The translations under genes were made by a program, and so were the position numbers. DNA of 64,000 nucleotides from Crocinitomicaceae bacterium (GTDB taxonomy: Bacteria > Bacteroidota > Bacteroidia > Flavobacteriales_D > Crocinitomicaceae), in contig JAGNZC010000012.1 of the NCBI GenBank assembly GCA_017984635.1, positions 1-64,000 on the forward strand, in the 5' to 3' direction. This document shows, piece by piece, positions 25,483 to 33,439 of the stretch. Below the pieces are notes generated by a model, which was not told the origin of the DNA, did not search any database, and saw nothing but the letters and a program-made list of their open reading frames with translations. How positions within the stretch are numbered: position 1 is the first letter of the stretch; every line of letters begins with the position of its first letter.

Positions 25483-26041
25483 ATTCAAAAGACTTGAGCG
25501 CTTCAAATACTTCAGCCGTTGGTAGGCCAACAACATTGTTATACGAACCTTGTATACTTTTTATTCCAACAGCCCCAATGAATTCTTGTATGCCATAAGA
25601 ACCTGCTTTATCAAAAGGTTGAAAGGTTTCAATATAATAGTTGATTGTTTCTGATGAAAGCTCATTAAATAAAACCTTTGTATTAACAGAGAAGTCTATT
25701 TTTTTACTTGCTGAAGCGATTGTAATTCCAGTGATTACTTCATGTTCTTTTCCAGAAAGGGTGGAAAGCATTTCAAATGCCTGTTTTGGTGAATTTGGCT
25801 TGCCCAAAATTTGAGTTCCAAGAACTACAATCGTATCTGCACAGATTAAAACTTCATTCTCTTGCAATGTGTCATTTAATTCGGAAGCTTTTTTATTCGC
25901 AATGAAAGTTGCAACGTCTTTTGGTGCTAATGTCTCTGGATACGATTCATCTGTTTCCTTTGTTCTGATTTCAAATTGGTAACCGAGTAAGGAAAGTAAT
26001 TCTTTTCTTCGTGGAGATTTTGATCCTAAAATAAGTTGCAT
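25481..26041 (-). CDS. maf: Maf family nucleoside triphosphate pyrophosphatase
   Basis: The 186-residue protein begins LILGSKSPRRKELLSLLG, the Maf signature with SxSPRR. It continues DESYPETLAPKDVATFIANKKA, ICADTIVVLGTQILGKP and STLSGKEHEVITG. Maf proteins hydrolyse dTTP, UTP or modified nucleotides and are thought to clean the nucleotide pool; some delay septation. The gene is the last of the minus-strand series queE - PorE-like - UbiA - maf, 13 bases behind the UbiA gene, and probably shares their transcript. Confidence 0.93.
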   Translation of the reverse strand: MQLILGSKSPRRKELLSLLGYQFEIRTKETDESYPETLAPKDVATFIANKKASELNDTLQENEVLICADTIVVLGTQILGKPNSPKQAFEMLSTLSGKEHEVITGITIASASKKIDFSVNTKVLFNELSSETINYYIETFQPFDKAGSYGIQEFIGAVGIKSIQGSYNNVVGLPTAEVFEALKSFE

Positions 26042-26054
26042 GTAGCTGAATAGA

Positions 26055-27008
26055 TTAGATTGTTGCCAATAAAGCTATGTAAAACGTAGATAAAACTCCA
26101 ATTAAAAGAGATGTTTTAATCAATGCGTCATACAATTTTAAGCGTTTAGTTTGATCTTTAAAACTGAAGAAAATGACAATTAAATTGATTAATGCGGTAA
26201 GCATAAAAGGAATGGTTGCAACAAAATAATTGATGCCTTCCAATGAATTTTTTGAATACAATACTGTGTAAATAATGAAAAATATAGGAAGTGTTGCTAA
26301 TAGAAACGTTACCAACCAAATGGATTTCTTTTCGCCTAAAACCATTGGAATGGATTTCACATAAATTAATTTATCACCTTCAACATCTTGCATGTCTTTA
26401 ATGATTTCACGTGCAAGGTTTTGAACAAAGGCAAAAAAGGCTAATACATAAAAGAAGTCGTAGTTAATAATTGCAATCCAAGAGTCCGATTTAAATTCTG
26501 AAAAAGCTAAATGATACGTGTTTCCAACTTTAAAATAAATCACAGCTAAAATAGGAACCAAAGCAGTTAGAGCAGCAACCATTAAATTCCCAATAAATAC
26601 TTTTCGTTTGAAAAGCATGCTATAAAACCAAAGCGCATTGATGGAAAGTAAATGGATAAAAACAAACCAAAGCGATTGGTATTTTATACTTAAATAAAGT
26701 GCAATTGCAAATGCAATCCCATTAAAAATCCAATGAATTAAAATGGCTGATCTTCTCTCAATGTGTTTTGTAATAATTAAACGTTCCGGTTTGTTAATTC
26801 GGTCAGCACGCACGTCAAAATAATCATTGATAATATTCCCTGCAGCAGCAATTAAAAGTGTTGAAAACACTAATAAGAAAAAATCCAATGAATTATCTTT
26901 CACTTTTTCATAATAGTGAATGTTTAAAATGTAAAATCGAACACCATACATCGTGATGGCAATGATTAACAAGTTAATTGGTCGGATAAGTTTAATAAAA
27001 TGCATCAT
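26055..27008 (-). CDS. UbiA family prenyltransferase (geranylgeranylglycerol-phosphate geranylgeranyltransferase-like)
   Basis: This integral membrane enzyme of 317 residues has about eight to nine hydrophobic segments. Two Asp-rich motifs bind prenyl diphosphate through Mg: NDYFDVRADRINKP and DMQDVEGD. In Bacteroidota this subfamily is commonly labelled geranylgeranylglycerol-phosphate geranylgeranyltransferase, but acceptor specificity (quinone, glycerol phosphate or another lipid) is not settled by sequence. The start overlaps the upstream OmpA-like gene by four bases, which points to translational coupling. maf follows after 13 bases. Confidence 0.87.
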   Translation of the reverse strand: MMHFIKLIRPINLLIIAITMYGVRFYILNIHYYEKVKDNSLDFFLLVFSTLLIAAAGNIINDYFDVRADRINKPERLIITKHIERRSAILIHWIFNGIAFAIALYLSIKYQSLWFVFIHLLSINALWFYSMLFKRKVFIGNLMVAALTALVPILAVIYFKVGNTYHLAFSEFKSDSWIAIINYDFFYVLAFFAFVQNLAREIIKDMQDVEGDKLIYVKSIPMVLGEKKSIWLVTFLLATLPIFFIIYTVLYSKNSLEGINYFVATIPFMLTALINLIVIFFSFKDQTKRLKLYDALIKTSLLIGVLSTFYIALLATI

Positions 27009-29038
27009 TTTAATAGTTTATATTCTGTTCTACGATTCATTTGATGTGCTTTTTCTTTTGCAAATGCATCCGTAATCTTCTCAATTTCTTCTGAAGTATT
27101 GATTGGTTGAGAAGCACCGTAACCCTTATACGTTAATCGTTTTTGAGTAATGCCTTTGTCGCAAAGATATTGGTAAACTGCTTTCGCTCGTTCAGTCGAA
27201 AGGGTAACATTTGCTGATGCGTCACCACGATTATCGGTGTGCCCACTGATCTCAATTGAAAGTGTTGGGTTTTTTTGAAGGAAGTCAACTAATTTATTCA
27301 ATTCTACAAATGATTCATTTCTTAAATTAGCTTTACCTAAATCAAAGAATACATTGGCTAATAAATTTGGTTGTTCACTTGTAATTGGAATCATTGGAAT
27401 GTTCATATGAAAAGCAGTTCGGTTTAACGAATCTTTCATATTAAAATTTTCAGAATAAAAAGTATAACCAGGATAACTCACATTTAAAGCATATGTTTTA
27501 TGAATGGGTAAAGAAACTAAAAATTCTCCAGTTAATTTATCTGCTTCAGAAAAAATAATTTCTTTACCAGTTTGTAAATCAATTAATTGGAATTTCCCAC
27601 CAAGTGGTTTTTGAGTTGTAGCATCGTACACCAATCCTTCAAAATACAACGTTTTAGTTGGACGGAGTTCTTCTGGCATTTCAAAAGAATAAATATCTAA
27701 ATCGCCAAAACCGCCCGTTCTATTAGATGCAAAATATGCGATGGTTCCTTCAGCTGAAACGAGTAAAGAATTTTCATCAAAATGCGTATTAATTGGATAG
27801 CCTAAGTTCTTAGGATTGGACCAATTGCCATTATCTTCTAAAGTAGAAAGGTATAAATCTGAACCGCCCATGCCAATGTGGCCGCGAGAAGCAAAATACA
27901 AGGTTTTTCCATCAGGATGAATGAGAACGGATTCTTCTTCTGCCAATGTATTGATGTTGCTAGGTAGTGCTTCAGCAGTTGACCAATCACCATTCTCTAA
28001 TAAATGAGAAACATAAATATCGGAATTGGCGGCCTCACCACGTTTATTGACTCTGCGAATAAAATAAAGTGTTTTCCCATCAGCTGATAATGAAGGTTGA
28101 GATTCCCATGTTCCTGTATTTACACTACCAGGAAGGTTAATTGGATTGAGCCATTTTGAACCTAATTTTTTGGTAAAAAACAAATCGCAACTTCCTTTAC
28201 CTGTTCGTTCGTTTCCGTAATTGTTAGTGCCAGATTGGTCTGAACAGGCAACAAAAATCAAAGAACGACCATCTGCTGCAATGGAAGGAGCGCCTTCATT
28301 TAAATTGGTGTTAATATTTTTCGGCATTGGTTGTGCTTTGTTCCAAGTTTTTTCAAAATATGAAACGAAAAAATCTTCCTGTAATTTACGCAGATTTTGC
28401 GCGTTTTCATCTTTAATTCTTCGAGTAAACAACAACGTTTTTCCATCAACGGTTATGGTTGGGAAATATTCAGGATCGATTGTATTGATTCCTTCTCCGA
28501 CATTTTTTGGATTAAATGACATTGGATGTTGAATGGCATCAAGAGCGAATAAACAATTTTCACGAATGAAATATGCTTTTTTCACTAATTCATTATTTGG
28601 GATAGAACTAGGTGCTATTTTTTTATAATTTATAAATTGATCTGAAAATTGCAATCCTTTTTCATAATTCCCTAAGGCTTGGTATAAATTGGCAGCATAA
28701 AAATACGTACTTCCAGTTTTACTGTGTTGTGGATTGATTTGAATTGCGGCTTCGTAATGAGCAATAGCCGATGGATAATCTAACAGCATTTCGCAATATT
28801 CTCCAGCAAAAACGTGAGCTTCCCAAAAACGAGGGTCTTTTTTTAATGCTTGATTAAAATAATTTAATCCTAATTTATAATTCGGAATATGCGTAACAGG
28901 ATCCAATGATTCATTCGGAGCTTTTTGGCCTTTTTCAAATAGTTTGATTGCTTTTTTATTCTTTGTTGAATAATGAAATTGTGCAATTGACATTGAATGG
29001 ATGAAAAAGATACTTAGAAAAAGGATTAAAAATTTCAT
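27005..29038 (-). CDS. OmpA-TPR-WD40 envelope protein with PorE-like architecture
   Basis: The protein has 677 residues from the chosen ATG; an in-frame TTG two codons upstream is less likely. A signal peptide (MKFLILFLSIFFIHSMSIAQ) leads to TPR-type helices (residues 25-155). Next is a PD40/WD40-like propeller of about five blades with repeated DGKTLxF/Y motifs (about 190-450), then a carboxypeptidase-regulatory domain (about 465-545). The C-terminal OmpA peptidoglycan-binding domain has VFFDLGKANLR, GHTDNRGDASAN and NRRTEYKL. This order is that of the T9SS anchor PorE of Porphyromonas, but the leader here lacks a lipobox and paralogues with other roles exist. It likely binds peptidoglycan in the periplasm. 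queE is 20 bases upstream. Confidence 0.85.
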   Translation of the reverse strand: MKFLILFLSIFFIHSMSIAQFHYSTKNKKAIKLFEKGQKAPNESLDPVTHIPNYKLGLNYFNQALKKDPRFWEAHVFAGEYCEMLLDYPSAIAHYEAAIQINPQHSKTGSTYFYAANLYQALGNYEKGLQFSDQFINYKKIAPSSIPNNELVKKAYFIRENCLFALDAIQHPMSFNPKNVGEGINTIDPEYFPTITVDGKTLLFTRRIKDENAQNLRKLQEDFFVSYFEKTWNKAQPMPKNINTNLNEGAPSIAADGRSLIFVACSDQSGTNNYGNERTGKGSCDLFFTKKLGSKWLNPINLPGSVNTGTWESQPSLSADGKTLYFIRRVNKRGEAANSDIYVSHLLENGDWSTAEALPSNINTLAEEESVLIHPDGKTLYFASRGHIGMGGSDLYLSTLEDNGNWSNPKNLGYPINTHFDENSLLVSAEGTIAYFASNRTGGFGDLDIYSFEMPEELRPTKTLYFEGLVYDATTQKPLGGKFQLIDLQTGKEIIFSEADKLTGEFLVSLPIHKTYALNVSYPGYTFYSENFNMKDSLNRTAFHMNIPMIPITSEQPNLLANVFFDLGKANLRNESFVELNKLVDFLQKNPTLSIEISGHTDNRGDASANVTLSTERAKAVYQYLCDKGITQKRLTYKGYGASQPINTSEEIEKITDAFAKEKAHQMNRRTEYKLLK

Positions 29039-29058
29039 AGTCAAATGCGTTTTAAAAA

Positions 29059-29682
29059 TTAGGGGATTTGCATGAATTTATGTGTCTGCAAAGAAATCCT
29101 CCATTGAGGATAACGTTTAACATACGCAATTATTTCAGGAAGAAAACGATCTTGTTTAGACCATTCAGGTTGTAAATACATTTTGCATGAACTATTTACT
29201 TTCGAAGCATGTAATTCCGCGAATTCAAAATCACTTGGATGATTGATAATCACTTTTAATTCAGCAGCTTTATCATACGCATCTTGAATGGGTTGTTTAA
29301 ATTTCTTAGGAGAAAAACAATACCAATCTATGTGACCAATTAAAGCGAAAGTACCAGAAGTTTCTATGGCAATTTCTAGCTTCAACTCTTTTAAGCGCAT
29401 CGTTAATTCTGTTAAATCATACATAGCAGGTTCTCCACCAGTAATCACAACAAAATTGGTGGTTGACTTTACTACTTCAGAAACAATAAAATCAATTGTC
29501 AACAACGGATGGTCTTCTGCATTCCAACTTTCTTTTACATCACACCAAACACAACCTACGTCACATCCTGCTAAACGAATGAAAAAAGCTGCACGTCCTG
29601 CATAACTTCCTTCCCCTTGGATGGTGTAGAAATATTCCATGATTGGAAGTTCTTTTGTTGTGTCGATATCCTTAACTTGCAT
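29059..29682 (-). CDS. queE: 7-carboxy-7-deazaguanine synthase (radical SAM)
   Basis: The protein of 207 residues has the substrate-side motif YTIQGEGSYAGRAAFFIRLAGC and an iron-sulfur motif Cys40-x3-Cys44-x2-Cys47. TGGEPAMYD, the SAM-binding GGE, follows. QueE ring-contracts 6-carboxytetrahydropterin to 7-carboxy-7-deazaguanine on the path to queuosine in tRNA. Other queuosine genes are not in the window. It is the first gene of the minus operon that continues into the PorE-like, UbiA and maf genes. A -7 element lies only four bases before its ATG. Confidence 0.93.
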   Translation of the reverse strand: MQVKDIDTTKELPIMEYFYTIQGEGSYAGRAAFFIRLAGCDVGCVWCDVKESWNAEDHPLLTIDFIVSEVVKSTTNFVVITGGEPAMYDLTELTMRLKELKLEIAIETSGTFALIGHIDWYCFSPKKFKQPIQDAYDKAAELKVIINHPSDFEFAELHASKVNSSCKMYLQPEWSKQDRFLPEIIAYVKRYPQWRISLQTHKFMQIP

Positions 29683-29686
29683 TGAA

Positions 29687-29694
29687 CAAAAATA
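29687..29694 (-). promoter_or_regulatory. -7 element four bases before the queE start (leaderless candidate)
   Basis: On the minus strand the sequence is TATTTTTG, a perfect TAnnTTTG, separated from the queE ATG by four bases. No -33 TTTG is visible at the usual distance. Confidence 0.45.
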
Positions 29695-29725
29695 AGACTT
29701 TTTTTTGGTTGATTTTTAGATTTCC

Positions 29726-29755
29726 TTTGAAAGCTCATTTCGTTTTTTATCTTTG
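29726..29755 (+). promoter_or_regulatory. Bacteroidota-type promoter of the T9SS protein / TonB receptor operon
   Basis: TTTG (29726-29729), 18 bases, then TATCTTTG (29748-29755): both elements match the consensus. Transcription should start near 29761, about 16 bases before the ATG. Confidence 0.65.
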
Positions 29756-29776
29756 TTACACTTAAACGAAAAATAA

Positions 29777-30721
29777 ATGAAAAAACAATTACTACTTAGC
29801 ATAACTAGCATCTGTATTGCATTAAATTCAATTAGTCAATCTCAAATCGAAAATAGTAATTTCGAACTGTGGGAAAATGTTGGAAATCCAACAGAGGAGC
29901 CTATAAATTGGAATGGATTTAAAACTGCATCGGGGAGTTTAGCTTCATTTGCTTCTCAACAATTACAACGTTCAACTGCCATCCGTCCAGGAGCTTCTGG
30001 TCAATATTGTGCTCGAATTTGGACCAAAACAATTCTTGGCGCTTCAGCAAACGGAACAATTTCTTTAGGGCGAGTAAACATGGCGAGTTCTACAATTACA
30101 AGTCCATTAAATCACACCTATTCTGACGTAACAAATCCAGCGTTTTCTGAAACGATAAGCGCACTTCCAGATTCAATTGTTTTTTGGGCCAAATACACAC
30201 CCGTAGTTGCAGGTACGAATCAAGCATTAATGAATGCGATATTACACGATAATTATAATTTCATTGATCCAAATGATCAGGGTGGAATGCACCAAATGGC
30301 ACAAGCTCAATTGTATTACCCTTCAACAAATGGTCAATGGAAACGATTTAGTGTACCGTTTAGTTATGTTGGACCCGCAACCAATATTACCAATATTCTC
30401 TTAACGTTTTCAACGAATAAAACACCTGGTCAAGGCTCTGGGAATGATGAGGTTTTGGTTGATGATGTTGAATTAATATACAATCCACTAGGTATAAACG
30501 AAGCATCACTAGAAAAAATTGCTGTTTATTATGCAGGAGATTATTTGAAAATCAATTCTCCACAAGCAATTGATACCTATACAATTTATGATATCAATGG
30601 AAAAATTATTTCAAGTGGAGTGCAAGCGTCATCCATTCTATTTCAAGAAAAATCAGGAATGTATTTTATTCATTTGTCAACAGGTACTCAAAACCGTGTG
30701 ATTAAATTCATCAAAGAATAA
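29777..30721 (+). CDS. secreted protein with T9SS type A sorting domain
   Basis: The protein of 314 residues has a signal peptide (MKKQLLLSITSICIALNSISQS). A jelly-roll-like N-terminal domain begins IENSNFELWENVGNPTEEPINW, the wording of PCMD-type carbohydrate-binding domains, and includes ILLTFSTNKTPGQGSGNDEVLVDDVELIY. The last 75 residues (LGINEASLEKIAVYY, then YTIYDINGKIISSG and GMYFIHLSTG) form a T9SS type A C-terminal domain that directs export and surface attachment. It is read from a good promoter and lies seven bases before a TonB receptor gene, so it may be the surface partner of that receptor. The ligand is unknown. Confidence 0.85.
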   Translation: MKKQLLLSITSICIALNSISQSQIENSNFELWENVGNPTEEPINWNGFKTASGSLASFASQQLQRSTAIRPGASGQYCARIWTKTILGASANGTISLGRVNMASSTITSPLNHTYSDVTNPAFSETISALPDSIVFWAKYTPVVAGTNQALMNAILHDNYNFIDPNDQGGMHQMAQAQLYYPSTNGQWKRFSVPFSYVGPATNITNILLTFSTNKTPGQGSGNDEVLVDDVELIYNPLGINEASLEKIAVYYAGDYLKINSPQAIDTYTIYDINGKIISSGVQASSILFQEKSGMYFIHLSTGTQNRVIKFIKE

Positions 30722-30728
30722 ACAACGA

Positions 30729-33128
30729 ATGAAAATAATAATTACCGTTTTTTTATCCTGTTTTTTATCAATCGTTTTCGCTCAAAATTCACGCGTTAGA
30801 GGAAGAATTGTTGATGAGAAAAACGAAACAGTCTTTGGCGCGATTGTTCGTGTAAAAAACAGTGATGTAAGCACGGTTTCTAATGATCAAGGTCAATTTC
30901 AGTTTTTATTAAATCGTGGTGTCTATGAAATTGAAATTAGAAATGTTGGGTATGAACGAGCATTTGTCAATTTTGAAATCAATCAGGATACCAACTTGTT
31001 TTTTACGTTTACATTAAAACCATTAGTATTAGAATTAAAAACGGTTGAAATTAAAGTAGGAAAATTTGACAAACCCTTGGATGAACAAACTGTTTCTATG
31101 CAAGTGATTAAGCCACAATTAATTGAAAATAAAAACACGCGAAGTATAGAAACAGCGTTAGATCAAACTCCAGGATTAAATATTTTAGATGGTGAACCTC
31201 AAATTAGAGGGGGGAGTGGATTTACTTTTGGTGTGGGCTCCAAAGTGGCTGTTATTGTAGATGATATGCCAATGCTTTCTGGTGATGCAGGTCGTCCAGA
31301 ATGGGGTTTTATTCCAGTAGAAAACATCAATCAAGTTGAAGTGATTAAAGGAGCAGCATCTGTTTTATCAGGAAGTTCAGCTCTTTCTGGTTCAATACAT
31401 ATTCGGACAGCTTTTCCTGGCCCAAAGCCCGTGACAAAAATAAATGCTTATTCAGGAATGTATTCAAGTCCAGGAATGGCCAAATGGAACACAGCATTTC
31501 CTGGGATTTTCGGAGTTAATTTCTTGCATTCAAAACAAATAAAAAATTTAGATCTTGTGATAGGTGGAAATTACAATTACGATCACGGATACATTGGTCC
31601 TCCAATTACTGATTCATTAGTTGCAACAATTTTTCCTGATACAATTTCTAATTTCAAAGAACGACAAATGGTTGCTCATCGCATCCGATTAAACTTTAAT
31701 TTACGCTATCGTTCAAAAAAGTATGAGGGGTTAACATATGGATTAAACGGGAATGCTATGCTTTCACATTCTGCAATGGCCTTAGCTTGGTTAAATGATT
31801 CAAGTGGTTTGTTTAGAGCATATCCTGGAGCTGTATTTTTACAAGATCAATTTATTTTTAACCTAGATCCTTTTATTAATTATTACACCTCACAAAAAGG
31901 AAAACATAGTTTAAGAACACGTATTTTGCATACTGATAATGAAATGACGGCCAATCAATCTAATAGAGCGACATCTTATTATGCGGATTACCTTTTTCAG
32001 AAAAAACTAACTAAATTGAAGCAATTGGAGTTTATTGGTGGAATTACTGGGAATTATGTCAATTCTTTTTCCTCTATTTATGTAGGATCAGGAACCCCCA
32101 ATAACAAGCTTTTAAATCTTTCAGCTTATACGCAAGGTGAGATTAAAATTGGTAAACGATTGAATTTATCTGCTGGAATGCGCTTAGAATATTTTCAATT
32201 GAACGACACCATTCAAGCGATTAAACCAATTTTCAGAGCGGGTGCTAGTATGAAATTTTTTAAAGAAACGTATGTCAGAGCTTCTTTTGGAGAAGGCTAT
32301 CGTTTTCCAACAATCACCGAACGATTCATTAAGACAGGTGTTGGTAATTTTGGTGTTTTCCCTAATCCAGATTTGAAATCTGAAAGCAGTTGGAATGCAG
32401 AATTAGGTATGAAACAAGGGTTTAAACTAGGAAACACTATAGGATTTATCGATGTTGCAGGATTTTGGCAAGAATATCAAAATACAATTGAATACATGTT
32501 TGGCGTTTGGCACCCAATTACTTCTGTTGAAACGATGGGTTCAAGTGCTGGATTTAAATTTTTAAATACCGGAAAATCCAGGGTTTTAGGAATTGATGCT
32601 AGCATGGCAGGGATGACCAAGTTATCACCAAAATTAGATTTAAACTTTATTGTTGGTTATAATTACATTGTTCCAACTACTTTGTCACCTGATTATGTGT
32701 ATGCCATTGATTCCTTGAACAGAGTATTTACTTATAATTCAACTTCATTAGATCCTTCCAATAAAGTGTTAAAGTACCGTTTCTTGCACAATGTTAAAGC
32801 TGATTTTGAATTCGTTTATGCAAAGAAAATAAGCTTCGGAATCAGTGCGAAATACTTTAGTAAAATAGTAAACATGGACAAAATCATTGAGGATTTTGAG
32901 CAAATCACCGTGGATAATGAATTATTACAAGATATTCGATACATGGATTATTACAATGCGCATCGTTTTGGAAATTGGATTTTTGACGCTCGATTATCTT
33001 ATCAAATCAATGAGAAACATAAATTAGCCATTATTTCTTCTAATATTTTCAACCGCATTTATTCATTGCGACCATTGAAAATTGAACCTCCACGTACTAT
33101 CATGCTTCAGTACACATTGAAATTTTAG
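30729..33128 (+). CDS. TonB-dependent outer-membrane receptor
   Basis: The protein of 799 residues has a signal peptide ending near FAQ, then a carboxypeptidase-regulatory-like domain (RVRGRIVDEKNETVFGAIVRV, residues 21-110). The plug domain is at about 115-230 (ETALDQTPGLNILDGEPQIRGGSG to GAASVLSGSSALSG) and the beta-barrel ends in LQYTLKF. It is in one operon with the preceding T9SS protein. A cobalamin riboswitch begins about 40 bases after its stop but is downstream, so it does not control this gene. Because the next locus is B12-related, this receptor is a candidate corrinoid importer (BtuB-like role), but the sequence alone does not prove it. Confidence 0.88.
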   Translation: MKIIITVFLSCFLSIVFAQNSRVRGRIVDEKNETVFGAIVRVKNSDVSTVSNDQGQFQFLLNRGVYEIEIRNVGYERAFVNFEINQDTNLFFTFTLKPLVLELKTVEIKVGKFDKPLDEQTVSMQVIKPQLIENKNTRSIETALDQTPGLNILDGEPQIRGGSGFTFGVGSKVAVIVDDMPMLSGDAGRPEWGFIPVENINQVEVIKGAASVLSGSSALSGSIHIRTAFPGPKPVTKINAYSGMYSSPGMAKWNTAFPGIFGVNFLHSKQIKNLDLVIGGNYNYDHGYIGPPITDSLVATIFPDTISNFKERQMVAHRIRLNFNLRYRSKKYEGLTYGLNGNAMLSHSAMALAWLNDSSGLFRAYPGAVFLQDQFIFNLDPFINYYTSQKGKHSLRTRILHTDNEMTANQSNRATSYYADYLFQKKLTKLKQLEFIGGITGNYVNSFSSIYVGSGTPNNKLLNLSAYTQGEIKIGKRLNLSAGMRLEYFQLNDTIQAIKPIFRAGASMKFFKETYVRASFGEGYRFPTITERFIKTGVGNFGVFPNPDLKSESSWNAELGMKQGFKLGNTIGFIDVAGFWQEYQNTIEYMFGVWHPITSVETMGSSAGFKFLNTGKSRVLGIDASMAGMTKLSPKLDLNFIVGYNYIVPTTLSPDYVYAIDSLNRVFTYNSTSLDPSNKVLKYRFLHNVKADFEFVYAKKISFGISAKYFSKIVNMDKIIEDFEQITVDNELLQDIRYMDYYNAHRFGNWIFDARLSYQINEKHKLAIISSNIFNRIYSLRPLKIEPPRTIMLQYTLKF

Positions 33129-33158
33129 GTAAAACAACAGATTCCTACTTAAATTGCT

Positions 33159-33166
33159 TACCTTTG
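33159..33166 (+). promoter_or_regulatory. -7 element for the riboswitch-controlled transcript
   Basis: TACCTTTG matches TAnnTTTG. It places the start of transcription near 33171, exactly where the 5' strand of riboswitch helix P1 begins. Confidence 0.55.
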
Positions 33167-33170
33167 CATC

Positions 33171-33326
33171 GGTTTTTGGTAGCAATTTTTGCATTAAAAA
33201 GGAATTCGGTGTAAATCCGAAACTGTAACTGCAGCTGTAAATACTGTTAAATCGGTTTAACGACGTCACTGAGCAATCGGGAAGGCAAAGCCGAGTTGGT
33301 ATGAGTCAGAATACTTGCCAAAAACT
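33171..33326 (+). ncRNA. cobalamin (adenosylcobalamin-type) riboswitch aptamer
   Basis: The closing helix P1 is visible: GTTTTTGG (33172-33179) pairs with CCAAAAAC (33318-33325). The core follows the cobalamin pattern: AAAAAGGAATTCGGTGTAAA, then TCCGAAACTGTAACTGCAGC with CTGTAA, and the B12-box-like segment CACTGAGCAATCGGGAAGGC. The region between the TonB receptor gene and the beta-propeller gene is 311 bases long and is almost entirely this riboswitch plus its expression platform. It should bind a cobalamin and switch off the downstream gene. Confidence 0.88.
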
Positions 33327-33351
33327 AGAGAGAAGACTTCAGATTAAAGTC

Positions 33352-33393
33352 GGACTCAAGCCGTTTTCCCCAACGGACTTGTCCTTCTTTTTT
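33352..33393 (+). terminator. intrinsic terminator of the riboswitch expression platform
   Basis: GGAC-T-CAAG-CCGTT pairs with AACGG-A-CTTG-TCC across a TTCCCC loop, with single bulges, and is followed by TTCTTTTTT. It lies between the aptamer and the ATG at 33440, so ligand binding probably favours transcription termination. Confidence 0.75.
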
Positions 33394-33439
33394 CATGCTT
33401 CTTGTTTTTAAGTTTATTAATCTTTAAAAAACAAAAAAG

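Noticed and set aside
25500-29700. Queuosine gene cluster around queE
   Set aside because: Only queE is recognisable; the neighbours (OmpA-like, UbiA, maf) belong to other processes.
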